DNA from: Brachycybe producta
Taxonomy: Eukaryota > Arthropoda > Diplopoda > Playtdesmida > Andrognathidae
Reading direction: 5' to 3'
Assembly (NCBI GenBank): GCA_036925085.1
Contig: JAUPFP010000017.1
Location: forward strand, 1,587,501 to 1,651,500
Length of the DNA stretch: 64,000 nt
Part shown: piece after piece, positions 31,960-43,260 of the stretch
Numbering within the stretch: the stretch's first letter is position 1
Layout of the letters: every line of letters starts with the position of its first letter
Translations under genes and position numbers: made by a program
Notes under the pieces: generated by a model
Told to the model about the DNA's origin: nothing
The model's database searches: none
The model's input: only the letters and a program-made list of their open reading frames with translations

Positions 31960-33610
31960 CGTCCTGTATGACGAGACATTCTAGTTTTAACTATTTTATT
32001 CAAATACTAAAGGTCACTCAATGAAGGACGTTTCCTTCTCCCCTCTCCCCCATCGCCCTCATATGTGTTTGCTTAAAGGTTTTTGTCCTTGTTTGTACAG
32101 CATTACACATCGCCAGACAGACTTGGCTTATACAAAGTAATAAAAGTAATAAGTCCTGTATAAATGTCAAGTTTAGGACGAGTTCATTTTGTAGTTATAG
32201 AGGAAGAATTTGAAGGGGCAGACATTAATGAAATAAATCATGTACGAGATTCACTAAGATTTGCAAAGATTCATCCAGATTCACAGCAGATCGTACATAT
32301 GGAAATCCATTTTAGTCTTTTATCCGCGTTTTACTGGATTCCCAGAATAGAATTCAAGTCTGAAAATCCAGTAAAAAGTGGAAAAACTAAAATGGTTTGC
32401 CGTACAGTACATGATTCACCCCCAATGTATTCCCCTTTGCAAAAAAAAACAGACTTTCACTCGGATTTTATGCACAAATAATGCCACCAGACGGAGCTAG
32501 CTTCACTTTTGCCTTAGACCAGGTATTCCACGCTTTAACATGAAGAAGACAGGAAGTTGCCAGGCGTCCAGGAAAGTAATAGTCTAAAGCGGAGGACACA
32601 CATACGGAAAATGAACCAAGAAAATCTCTCCTGAATAAGAAACAGAAAACAAAAATCTTTTCTGTACTTATCATGCAGGCCACACATACATCAAGAAATT
32701 TAAAATAAAAATGAGCGCCATCTATTGTTACATACGTGCAACAAGGCCTAGTTTATTTTATGCTAAGGGAATACAGTACGCTAAATAAAAATGTTTTTTG
32801 TCAACTCGTACCAAAAGGATAATAGTGTTTTTAATTGTGGTGTCCTTAAAGAATGTCTTTTTTGTCAAAAAGAACTGGGCATTTTCTAACAGCTTCCAAT
32901 AAAGATTTGATTTGATCATGTTGATGTCTTCGTTTTGTCTTGGATTTTCAGGGTAGTGGGATGGGTTTTTGATTTATGCTATGCTGCTATTTGTCAGAAT
33001 TTGAAAGTAAGATTCTGTCCTAACAAAAAGTTGATCGAGTTTCAACTTTTTTTTCTTGCAAGAAAATCGGCCAGAATTTGAAATTCTTTCCAAAATTCTT
33101 TTCTGGACTGATTTTCTTGGCTAATTTTCCGTATGTGTTTCCTCTGCTTAAAGTTGAATTTCAGTGTGTCCTTTGCAAAAAGTAAAAAAAGAGTATTGAA
33201 AACATTCAAGTGTTTTACTACTTCAATAAAATGAAAACTTAGTTGCCTTTTCATTTTGGCAGAAATTGTGCCATAAAAATATTACTTGGGTTGCTAAAAA
33301 GTAGCATATCAACACTTAGCAGTCATTCTTATGTTAACCCCTTACCTAATGCCATGTAATAACTTGCTGTCATACGAATTACCCACTAAAGTCTTCCTAT
33401 GCAAAAGAAGTCCACTGACCTAAACTCTTTTAAATGCGACTTTATCAACAAACATTTGTATGATAAATAAAGGAAATCTTTTTATGTCAAATATTAAAAT
33501 ATACATATATGGGTTCATGTTTCTTTTCTATATGTTTCCTGGTTTTCTTTTTTATAATTCTGCGGACTGTTGTCTGGAAGCAAAGTTTATTGTTTCAGTA
33601 TTTTTGTATT
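31960..33610. other. Mostly unassigned; one foldback core at 32180-32440
   Basis: The region 32180-32440 (ATCATGTACGAGATTCACTA, CATTTTAGTC..GCGTTTTACTGGATT, CCGTACAGTACATGATTCAC) matches the inner block of 18115-18769. The 105-residue frame at 32164 reads it and is not a gene. The rest shows no recognisable feature. Confidence 0.55.
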
Positions 33611-33623
33611 CAGTGGTATTGAG

Positions 33624-34372
33624 CAGTGGCGTCACTAGGATTGGTGTCACCCCCTCCCAATTTCCTCCGTGGACCTCCTCCGAGTCATCTTGTGCCAGGC
33701 CAAACAAAATCCTTAGTAATGTGGATAATTGGGTAAATGTAGGCCCTTTTACCTTGTACACACATGAGTTAAAATGAATTCAAATTAAATGTGTTTAGGT
33801 GAATTATACGGAATCCAGTTAAGGACATAACACCAAATAAAAATTGACTTCATTATTAATATTTTAAATTGAAATACTAAATCAATATTTTGTCAATAGT
33901 TTATATATTATATTTAAGTATTAACTCAAAATTTTCAGATTATTAACTGAATAAATTGAATTAGACATATTGTTTGTTTGCCCTTCACAGGGGGCTGCTC
34001 TGTAAAACACATTTAATTATTTAAATGCATTTAAATTATCAGGTGTTTACTAGGTATAAGTTTACAAAGGACATAAGAATTAAACAATGGAATGCGAGGT
34101 AAAAAGCGTTTAAAAACTACATCAAAATGATGTTAATTTTTTTTAAATTTTAACATTAAACAATAAACCGTACAGTTACAATCAGTAACTGCCCATATAA
34201 TATGACGAACAAAAAATGACGTAACGTCATTTCTATTCTAGCAAAATTCTATACAAAAGTTATTAAACAACAGTTTTACAAGTATGCATGAGTACAACGT
34301 GTGTACACCCCTGTGATTGGTGTCACCCGGTGCAGTCCGCACGGACCTCCGCACACCCTAGTGATGCCACTG
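33624..34372. mobile_element. hAT element, CAGTGGCGTCACTAGG ends
   Basis: Inverted ends CAGTGGCGTCACTAGGATTG and complementary CCTAGTGATGCCACTG, with ATTGGTGTCACC facing inward at both sides. The 8-bp flanks are GTATTGAG (33616-33623) and GTATTGAA (34373-34380). This is the hAT signature. A CCTTGTACACAC-family MITE occupies 33747-34066. No transposase. Confidence 0.86.
33747..34066. mobile_element. MITE, CCTTGTACACACATGAGTTA family, full copy
   Basis: TACCTTGTACACACATGAGT, AAATGAATTCAAATTAAATG, a central AATTGAATTAGACATATTG, then AATGCATTTAAATTATCAGG, TGTTTACTAGGTATAAG. Subterminal AAATTAAATG/CATTTAAATT blocks are inverted. Nested in the hAT element. Confidence 0.7.
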
Positions 34373-34380
34373 GTATTGAA

Positions 34381-34920
34381 CAAACTAAAAAACATTTCTG
34401 AAGTTGGGGCGGATCACATTGGCAATATTTGAAGCAAGATTCACTGCAATGTGGGTTGTTGACATGAGCGTCCACACATAGGGGTAAAGTGTGACGGTCG
34501 CCCCCCTCCCCCTCCTCTTTTTTTTCCAAAGCCATTTTTAATGTACAACATTTTTATTTTTGAAATTTGAAATAATGATGTAAAGTAAGAATTTTGAGTA
34601 AGTTGAAGAACTGTTTTGGTTATTGTCCAAAAAGATGTTGACAGGCTGTGTCGAATGTCGGTTCATGAAAATGAATGAAAGTTTCGTTTCTGAAGTAGTT
34701 GATAAATTTTCCAGAGAACCATACAGACAGAGACTACTTTTTAAGGATAGAAATACTGGAAATTAATTTTTTTTTTAGAAAAAAACTTGAACTTCTGCTG
34801 TTTTATTTTGCTTTTATGTCTATATCGTTTTCCTAATAATTAATAAAAAAAAATATTAATACTAAAAATCACTTAATTTTGTGAGCTGCATGTTAGGGTC
34901 ATAATGGTATGGGCTAATAA
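34381..34920. other. Unassigned spacer
   Basis: AT-rich; no gene or transposon end recognised. Confidence 0.45.
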
Positions 34921-35690
34921 TTGGTTGGGGTTCACTACAGTTATCAAGGGTCACTACAGCTACCAAAAAATATAACCCTTTCTCCCTAACCTAACCTAAC
35001 CTAACGTAACCGAACCTTACCTAATGAAACGTAACCTAACCGAACTTTACCTAATGAAACGCAACCTAACCGAACCTTACCTAATGAAACGCAACCTAAC
35101 CGAACCTTACCTAATGAAACCTAACCGAACCTTACCTAATAAAACCTAACCGAACCTTACCTAATGAAACCTAACCGAACCTTACCTAATGAAACCTAAC
35201 CGAACCTTACCTAATAAAACCTAACCGAACCTTACCTAATGAAACCTAACCGAACCTTACCTAATAAAACCTAACCGAACCTTACCTAATGAAACCTAAA
35301 CGAACATTACCTAATGAAACCTAACCTTACCTAATGAAACCTAAACGAACATTACCTAATGAAACCTAACCTTACCTAATGAAACCGAACCGAACCTTAC
35401 CTAATGAAACCGAACCGAACCTTACTTAATGAAACCGAACCTAACCTTACCTAATGAAACCGAACCTAACCTTACCTATTGAAACCGAACCTAACCTTAC
35501 CTAATGAAACCGAACTGAACCTTACCTAATGAAACCGAACCTTACCTAATGAAACCTAACCGAACCTTACCTAATGAAACCTAACCGAACCTTACCTAAT
35601 GAAACCTAACCTTACCTTACCTAATGAAACCTAACCGAACCTTAATTAATGAAACCGAAACGAACCTTACCAAAATCATTAACGAAAACA
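34921..35690. mobile_element. CACTACAGCTACC foldback with long telomere-like array, right arm lost
   Basis: TTGGTTGGGGTTCACTACAG and GGTCACTACAGCTACC, then AAAAAATATAACCCTTTCTC, as in 10664-11172, then the array to 35670. No complementary GGTAGCTGTAGTGACC arm follows. Confidence 0.75.
34986..35670. repeat. 25-bp telomere-like minisatellite
   Basis: About 27 tandem units near CTAACCGAACCTTACCTAAT with GAAAC, preceded by CCTAACCTAACCTAAC. Variants (CGAACC, CAAAC, AATAAAAC) are spread in blocks, suggesting unequal exchange of small groups. Same units as in the loop at 10810-11030. Confidence 0.95.
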
Positions 35691-35744
35691 TTCATCAGTT
35701 AATTGACACAAATAATGATGCATGTAAAAATTGTAGGTGTAAAG

Positions 35745-35888
35745 GGGGCTTTACACTTTCTTGTTAAAATAGGGAAAAAGAATTGCTGCAGGGATACTCG
35801 GAAGAGATTGCAACAGTAGCAGCATACTCTAGAGGATACTGCCGCGGTTTCAAATTATTCTGAGCTGCTCAGATTTCTACCACATATG
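35745..35888 (+). repeat. Short interspersed repeat (TGCTCTAGAGGATACTGC family)
   Basis: ACACTTTCTTGTTAAAATAG, GATACTCGGAAGAGATTGCA, GCATACTCTAGAGGATACTG and GAGCTGCTCAGATTTCTACC. Intact at CTCTAGAG. Confidence 0.68.
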
Positions 35889-35889
35889 T

Positions 35890-36340
35890 TACCCATAAAG
35901 AAACGTATACCATTTTGCATACTTTTTTCATCCAGTAAACCCTACAAAATCATTTTAAACCATTTTTTCTTTAATATTATTCTACTCATTTAAGCAAGAA
36001 ACAAGAATCTAATTTGGCTCTGATTACTTTTTTTCTTTTTCTTTTCAGATATTTAGGATAAAGAAAGCTGCAGGTTTTGTTGTTTTCAGTCTTGTAGATG
36101 TAATGCAAATACAGTGAATGATAAACAAACATTATATATATCTGCATTGTGCGTTTGTTTCACCAGTAGTTGAAATCAATAGGTAAGTAAGCAAGAAAAC
36201 ATTTTTTTTATTATTATGATTTTATTAATATGTCTCCTCGAGGTATTTTTTAAAAGATAAGTCGGTGTGTAATGAGATTGTGTATCTTATTTAATAATGT
36301 GCAGATAAAAGAGTGCAGTCAACAGTCGTTTTTGTGTTTT
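35890..36340. other. Unassigned spacer
   Basis: Nothing recognised. Confidence 0.45.
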
Positions 36341-36344
36341 TGTA

Positions 36345-37013
36345 AGCCCCTATTACACTAGCAACCTCCAATGTAATTCAACTTGCAATGCAACCTGTGA
36401 TGTGACTTGCAACTAGAACTTTGTAATAAACTTTCTACATCACACACAATGCAACCTAGTTGCCAATCAAGTTTTCAAAACGTCGTTTATGTCAAGGGGC
36501 CGACACATTCGGGTGAATCTCGTACGGTATCGGAAGCCATTTTACTTTTAACCCGCGTTTTGCTGAATTTTAAAATTTCAATTCTATTCTGGATATCCAA
36601 GTAAAATGCAGTTAAAAAGTAAAATGACTTTCCTTCAATCCACACGATCTGCTGTGAATCTTAGTGAACATCGTACATGATTTTCTTCAATGTCTTACCC
36701 CCCGTGGTTTGTGTGTCCATATTGTGATCAACTAACAAGAAGTTCATAAACCGAAAGTCATGAAACTGTGAATTTGTTCAATGTTACATATATGTCATTT
36801 CCGGCAAACGGCCTGATTGGTTGTTTGTCAGAAAAGTTACATTGAAAAGTCTGTCAGAAAGTTGAACCTGTTCAACTATCGGTGAGACTGAGTCTCACAC
36901 TAGTTAAAAATAAAGTTTTATCAAGTTGAATGTCATATCACACTATAAACACTGAAGTTGCATGTCACATTGCAAGTTTTCTTGTATCAAAAGTTGCTAG
37001 TGTAATAGCGGCT
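36345..37013. mobile_element. Foldback MITE TTACACTAGCAACT, full copy
   Basis: Ends AAGCCCCTATTACACTAGCA and TGCTAGTGTAATAGCGGC, bordered by TAA and TTTAAA. It contains the same inner block as 18115-18769 in opposite orientation (GGTGAATCTCGTACGGTAT, ATCGTACATGATTTTC). The arms repeat AACTTGCAATGCAAC words. Confidence 0.82.
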
Positions 37014-37019
37014 TTAAAA

Positions 37020-37640
37020 ACAATTGAAATCTAAAGAACGAAACAAAAACAATATTTGTCTATTTGTTTTTTGGTATTTTTGTTGTTGTTGTTGTTGTTG
37101 TTTTGGGGTTTTTGGTTTGCGCAGAACTGAGATTAGTTGTTTTAATTATTTAAAATATGTATTAGGCCCTCCCAAAAAAAGAAGACAATTTTATCGAGCT
37201 TTCCTTTCTTTATAATTAAATTAAGATTGTGTTATTTATTGTTTAGACTCTTTATTTTATGCTGTTGGTTTTTTTTTTAACAAAAAAAAAATAGTTTATA
37301 AAAACACTAACTTTAATAGAAAAATCTTTGATTTTCTTTCTTTGTCTCTCAAGAGTCTGAAGACAAGTTTTCCGTTCGTTTTTATCTTTGGGGCTTAAAA
37401 AATCTTTTGGTTTTTTTTGGGGGGGGGGGGGGGGGGTTTACCTAAAGTAAAATAAATAAATAAATAACAAAGGGAAAAATTTTCTCTTGTATTAAGAAGT
37501 TTTCTTTTAGTTCTGCCAGCTTAGCGATTAAATTTTGTTTTTTATTTTCAAGCATAGAAATTTTGTTGTTAAAAAAACAATGTCTATCGAATTGTTGTGC
37601 ATTTATATTTTAATTTTAATTTTGATATAAACATGTACAA
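37020..37640. other. Unassigned spacer with short repeats
   Basis: (GTT)n near 37078-37101, a poly-G run near 37420-37437, and (AAAT)n near 37448-37467. No gene. Confidence 0.55.
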
Positions 37641-37642
37641 GT

Positions 37643-37811
37643 AGGGTGGTCCAAAAAATTAAGACTTAATTTTTTTTATAGGCTTGTTCGTAATTTAGTT
37701 CCTTTTGGTCTAAAATATTCTGTGTGGAATTTCAGGTAGGAATTATAATATTTTAGGGGGTCGCTCAACTGTTATTAAACTTTCAATATGTATTACAATG
37801 CTATTACATAC

Positions 37812-37843
<32 letters not shown>

Positions 37844-38903
37844 CCCAGGTCTGTGTGTGTGTGTGTGTGGAGTAACAAAAACCATTAAAGCACGTCGGAA
37901 TTTATATAAATTTGAATAAATGAACCGTTTTTTTTTCTCAAGGTCAACTATATGTTGAACTCTTCCTTTGGAAAGTGTAGAAGGGGGGGAGAGAAAAGTG
38001 GGAGGGGGTGAGGGGAAAAGTTTGGAAAGTGTAGAAGGGGAGAGAGAGAGAGAAAAGTGGGAGGGGTGACTGAAATTGAAATGAAAGGAGTAAAAAAAGG
38101 AAAAAAACGACGCGCATGCGCACAATTGCCTGTGAATTTTGCTCCCGACATTTATGACGGGTTACCCCACTAGTATTACATATACTATAACAATTACTGT
38201 ACACTGTATGAAACAATCAGAACAGTTTGTAAAACAAGACACAAATACAATGTTCAACAATGTAGTTTATTTTAGGGGGTGATGATGACGGTGCTGCTCC
38301 ACCACCTGGAGTAGGGCCTTTTTAGTCTCTTCATTCTTGGTCAGTGGGGTCATTGAAAGCTGCTATCATGGCAACTCCTCTCTCCTCTCCATCATTTACA
38401 AAACAAAAAGTAGTAAAAAAAAAAGGAATTAAAAAAGCAGTAGGTGGACAAATGTACACATTGGCAAAAGCCCCAGATTTCTCTGTTCCCAGTTTGTTGC
38501 ACTCACCATGTCATGAATGTTGGTTGTTTACCAATATATTGTGGTTTCCCAATGTTCATGTTGGAGTTTTAAGCCTAGTGATGATCCCCTTGGCAGTGGT
38601 GAAACATGTATGGGTAGCTACTCCAAAATGGTGGTGTGCAAATATGACTATATGGTATAGTGTCTTTTATGACTTCTTTTTGAAGTCTTTTGTGACTGAT
38701 GCTTTTCTTCATTGATAGCTCAGTCCTTTTTGGCTTTGTAATTAACCAACTATGTATATTTTGTACTACAATTTCAAGCCAAAATATTATAATTCCTACC
38801 TGAAATTCCACACAGAATGTTTTTAAACCGAAAGGAACTAAATTACCAACATGCCTCCTTCTTTTTATAAAAAAAAAATTACATGGTAAAATGGACCACC
38901 CCT
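37643..38903. mobile_element. AGGGTGGTCC TIR element, interrupted by a Helitron
   Basis: The left end AGGGTGGTCCAAAAAATTAA, then TAATTTAGTTCCTTT and TGTGTGGAATTTCAGGTAGG, mirrors the right end CCTACCTGAAATTCCACACA..GGACCACCCCT. The span is about 1.26 kb including a 331-bp Helitron. The frame at 38344-38715 (123 residues, LWFPNVHVGVLSLVMIPLAV) shows no transposase motif I can recognise. Superfamily unassigned. Confidence 0.7.
37843..38173 (+). mobile_element. Non-autonomous Helitron
   Basis: TCCCAGGTCTGTGTGTGTG after ATATAATA; CGGAATTTATATAAATTTG; GAGAGAGAAAAGTGGGAGG blocks. The 3' hairpin CCCGACATTTATGACGGG is followed by TTACCCCACTAG before T. About 331 bp and very close to 20119-20453, suggesting recent activity. 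Confidence 0.82.
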
Positions 38904-38909
38904 AATGTA

Positions 38910-39234
38910 CAGCAAGCATGTCAAACTCAAAGGCTAACACGGGCCAAATAAACAAGGTCTAAGTTTATGTGGGCTGCAAAAAAAGAACAACAAAAACTTC
39001 AATTTTTATAGAAACGTAGGTTTATTTAAAAAAATACAGTATAAAAAAACACAAATACAATAGATTGGTTACTTTAGAAATGTAATAACGGTAGCACAAC
39101 ATGAGAATTATAATATATTTCAAACGTGAGAAAAGTACTAAATGGATGGGGAAAAAAGGTAGTAAATTTTTGTTAAAACTTTTGTTACATAACGGTACCG
39201 TTATATTGACTGGGCCCGCGGCCCGAGATCATTA
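38910..39234. mobile_element. hAT fragment, CAGCAAGCATGTCAAACTC end
   Basis: CAGCAAGCATGTCAAACTCA, AGGCTAACACGGGCC at the left; ACTGGGCCCGCGGCCCGAGA toward the right. CAG..TGTCAAACTCA..GGGCC is the familiar tip of Charlie-like hAT elements. The right tip is not clear. Confidence 0.6.
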
Positions 39235-39239
39235 TTAAT

Positions 39240-40165
39240 TAAAATTGCTTTGTATTTTTTATAGTCATAAATTCATAATACCTCAAGACTTTTTCGTTTT
39301 TTTTTTTTTTCGTTTCTTGTATTTTTTCAAAAGAATTTCAGGTTTGTTCGTGTTGGTGCGTGCGTGTGTGTTTTTTTTTATCAATTATGCAATTTACAGT
39401 GTATATTTGTTGAAAATTATTAGGTTTTTAAAATAATACACTGAAAAGCAACACATCGAGTCTAAATTTCTGATTGTGTTGTGTCTTTTTGTTTCAGTGT
39501 GTTATCTGTGTGGCTATGTGTGTTTGCGCGTTCCTTTCCTTTTTCTTTCCAATGTGTTTCAAGTGTTTTTTTCTCTTGTCTATCTCAGTGTTTTAAATTA
39601 TTGATATTGAATTTCTTTACTAACAATGAGCGACTGACTGAATGAATAAATGAATGAATGCAAAACCTAGTGTTTTGCATAAAGCAACTATATACAGTAA
39701 TATAAAGCTTATTTTTCTACATCAACAAGGAAATAATGATGATAATGTATTTTCTATGTTAAATGGTTTTAAGTATCAAGTGTCTATAGGGCCCTCTCTA
39801 TGTGTGGTGTTGTGGTGTGTGGCGTATTCAATGAGAAGAAGAAGAAAAAAATGTTTTTCCGCATTAGTAACTCTCGCATACAAACCCATAAACGTGGTTG
39901 GTTGCTGATTTGTGAACAAAAGGGGGGCAATCACACAGTACACCAAGTTTTTATTATTTTTTTTAAAAGTGTGCTTGTAATATATTAGTTAAAGTAGATA
40001 AGTTTGTTGGTCTTTTTTGTCTTAATTTGTAAGTTAATATTTTCTAACAAAGCTGAAATGTGTTTTTTTTTTTACAAATCTTGGCAAAAACATTTTGAAA
40101 ATGCTGTGTTATATTTCATGCTGTGTCAGATTTAAGCACGATTCGTGTGATATGAAGTCGAATAA
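39240..40165. other. Unassigned AT-rich spacer
   Basis: GAATGAATGAATG run near 39638-39660. No gene. Confidence 0.45.
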
Positions 40166-40169
40166 CACT

Positions 40170-40640
40170 AGTTTTATTTTTGCATATAATTGCATATTTC
40201 TGGGTATTTGTATTTTGCATGCATATTTTAGAAATTTTACATGTTATGGGCATATTTAGCACTTTTTTCATAGAAAAATTAGGATTGTTTATTTAAGTTT
40301 AAGAAACTGAACAAATTTTGTATCATTCAAGAACTGCAAGACAATTTAAAATGTGCTATTGGGAATACTTTCAAAGAAGCAGCAAAGAAATTGTCAACTG
40401 TATTACAAAAAAAATAAAAGCTATGAAGAACTCCAGAAGATTTGTGCAGTTTTGAATGGTGAAAATCTTAATGAAGATATCAGTTTGTCTATTTCTGATA
40501 ATTGCTTGTTTTAGCAGCACCAGTTACATCTTGTGATGTTAGAATACAATCAGTTCCAAATGATATCCAATAATGCATATTTTGTGGGCATATTTTAGGA
40601 TTTATAACAGCATATTTGCATGCATATTTCTTTAATTTTT
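40170..40640 (+). mobile_element. hAT-like element remnant with dimerisation-domain relic
   Basis: Bounded by GCATATTTGCATGCATATT-type words on both sides. Inside, a decayed frame reads IQELQDNLKCAIGNTF..AAKKLSTVLQK, then, after a frame change, SYEELQKICAVLNGENLNED. After another change comes APVTSCDV. The last motif is the hallmark of the hAT C-terminal dimerisation region (PVTSCDVERSFS). About 95 codons survive with at least two frame changes. Similar TGCATATTT tips lie at 61000-61080. Confidence 0.55.
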
Positions 40641-40790
40641 AGTACGTGAAACTGTTGTCCCTAATGATAAGCAATGTCATTGCTAGATCTAAAAAAAATG
40701 TTACGGTTTTTAATCAAATGATATTCAAAATATAGGAATCTCAATTGCGCCTATAAAAAAAAATTGAACACAACAAACATATCGAATTAA

Positions 40791-41128
40791 GAGGCTACAT
40801 CACAAAATTACTTCGAAAAATTACTTCGAAAAATCTCCGCAAAGAGAGCTAGCATCGTTTTTCTATTGAGCCCGTAGACCCAATGTTAAAGAAAACAATG
40901 TTATTTTTTTAAATACACAGTTGCGGCAATATGGTTTAATTTTTGGCATTCAAAGTTGTCCAATATTAAGTTTTCAAAGTGCATTGTGTGCACCTTAAAT
41001 ATATGCTCTGATCGAGTGATAGAATGACAAAAAATTGGTAAGTGCGGTTCTATTTTTAACAACTATTTCAAAATCGCGAATTTAGAACTCTTTATGTTAA
41101 ACTCCATTTTGAGTATGCGCTCGTAAGC
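40791..41128. mobile_element. TTAA-family long-TIR element, left half
   Basis: TTAA at 40787-40790, then GAGGCTACATCACAAAATTA; a short duplicated TTACTTCGAAAA follows. It stops at GAGTATGCGCTCGTAAG, near the family's centre. Confidence 0.75.
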
Positions 41129-41136
41129 CTCTAGCC

Positions 41137-41370
41137 AGTAGAGTTAGGGGATTAGAATATGAATTTAATCCGTATTTTTTTTTGTATTAGAATCGGAATT
41201 GGTATTTGAAAAATTGGTTAAAAATAAAAATAGTTAGAATTTTATATTAGGGGAAAATTTTTTTAAAAAAAAATATTGGAATCGGAATCAGAATTGATAA
41301 TAATTACTTTTATTGTATCGAAATTGGAATCGGAATTCATATTTTTTTTTTCAACTTGCCATCTCTAAAT
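41137..41370. repeat. GAATCGGAAT-word repeat
   Basis: Repeated GAATCGGAATT and GTATTAGAATCGG words between TTAGGGGATTAGAAT and GCCATCTCTAA. It may be a hAT-like MITE (CATCTCTAA tip); single copy here. Confidence 0.45.
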
Positions 41371-41374
41371 TGTA

Positions 41375-42155
41375 TGTTGATATTCTTCATATCTTTGTAA
41401 TTTGCCATAAGGGGGTCGTTCTACTGACATATGGTACAAAGCCCCACTTTTAGCCCAATGGGCTCGATCGATATATATATCCTAGACTAGCCTCTTGCAC
41501 AACAAATTGATCTGCGTGTACTGAGCTGTACTCGTCTTCAGATCATTTTTGCGATTCTCACTGTCCAGTAAGCTTAATATATATTTTTTTCAAATTATAT
41601 TGGATCTGAACACACTATATATAGGCTTACAACTATAGCACTTTTTAGAGAATCGTTGTTGTGTATTCGACTGAATTAAAATCGCTGGTTCAATTATGTG
41701 AATCCTCACAACCTGTAGTAATAGTGAAGTAAAATGGTCTCGTCGTCTATGACGACTGGTGGTCAATGGGGGATTCATGTGACCACCACTTGCTTGCATT
41801 TAGGCTGAACATTATGCTTGAATGATTACATGCATGTGTAATAAGGCATATATAAATTTCAATCTCTGTGTGTCTCGTGTATATGTTTGTATCACAGACA
41901 CACATCCTATATATATATTGTGGTGAATGTTATGGTTTTTGGAGATTTGTTTGGCTACTCATGTATAGTAGTAGGCCCTACATCCAACAAGTTTGCCTGG
42001 TTTTGTTTTATACAAATTGATGACAACTCTGGTTTATAATATTCGTAGATCCTACATCTAACTTTGAAGTTCTTCACTTTTGAGTATATTTTGGCAACGA
42101 AATTAAATGTGTGAATAAAACCGGGTTGATTATACTCTTAGCATCATGCAACATT
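41375..42155. other. Unassigned spacer
   Basis: Nothing recognised. Confidence 0.4.
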
Positions 42156-42160
42156 TAAAA

Positions 42161-42748
42161 AGAGACCATTACCTCCAGAAATTTCTTTGCAAAATAATGT
42201 CAAGAATTATTCAACAATTGCCAAAACGATTGTTTAAAAAATTAAAAATCAGTTGACTTTTTATAAATGGACTTTATCAGATAGATGGGCGCCACCAAAC
42301 AACAGACATTGGTAATAAAAAAAAGAACCAAAGTATACTGATCTACTCGAATTGTGATGTTGTCACCTCACGTTACTTTTAATTCGCTATTCAAATACAT
42401 GTTTTCCCTATTCATTTCAAAGTAATAATTATTTTTTTTTAATTATCCCACCTGCCACGTGGCTCTCGAGTTGATTTGGAAAGTTGTATTGAGTTGAATA
42501 TGACTAGGGAATACATGTATTTGATTAAGGAATTATGGAAATGTGAGGTGACAACATTTCCCACTAAATTGAGGGGTAGACTTCGTTTCTTGAAATTTAA
42601 AATGGCGTTGTTTGGTGGTGAGTCATGAAAGGTCACCATTTTTATGAATTTATTGACTTATTTTTAATTTTAAAAATCATTTTGGTAATCGTTGGGCAAG
42701 TCTTGACAATATTTTGACAAGAAATTTCTGGAGGTTATGGGTCTCTCT
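42161..42748. mobile_element. TTAA-flanked long-TIR element (AGAGACCATTACCTCC family)
   Basis: Left end AGAGACCATTACCTCCAGAA, right end complement ending in GGGTCTCTCT. TTAA precedes the left end. The interior contains CCTGCCACGTGGCTCTCGAG and GTATTGAGTTGAATATG, resembling the CR1/Jockey-group LINE 3' tail. Frames of 66-71 residues are not genes. Confidence 0.75.
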
Positions 42749-43260
42749 AAATATTTGCTTAACACAAAATATTGGGTTTTATATGTTTCTGTAGCTTTAA
42801 ACATTGGTCTGTAGAACATGTTTAATGTTTGAATGCATTTAATAAAAACTTCTCGGGTATACGTATAGCCTAGGTATTTACTCACGCTTGAAGGTTTTTT
42901 TAGGCTTGGTGCACATCATGAAAGTGTTGCAGTTGTAGCTTTCTACTTTACATGTGTAAAATGCATTATGGTGTACAATATTAGATGATCTTTGATTACT
43001 GCATTGAGCACATGTGCTGTAGAAATCAATTAGATGTGGGACGAATCCGAAATTTTCTCGAATCCGAATTCGAATCATAAAAGGTTCTCGAATCTCTCTA
43101 ATCCTATATTATTCATTAAGAAGATACAAATAAATGAAATAATATTAAATATTAAATTATTAATATTAAAAAAAAACAAGGATGGCACTGAGGGTCACTC
43201 CCACAAGGTGATATTGGTGATCACGGTATACCACCGAAATTGCAACAATCGCCGTTTTTA

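Noticed and set aside
34986-35670. Regular 25-bp repeats that could suggest a CRISPR array or a chromosome end
   Set aside because: Units are contiguous with no unique spacers, the DNA is eukaryotic, and ordinary sequence and foldback arms flank the array.
38344-38715. 123-residue frame inside the AGGGTGGTCC element as a possible transposase
   Set aside because: No catalytic or DNA-binding motif is recognisable and the frame includes A-run lysines; kept only as a note in the element entry.
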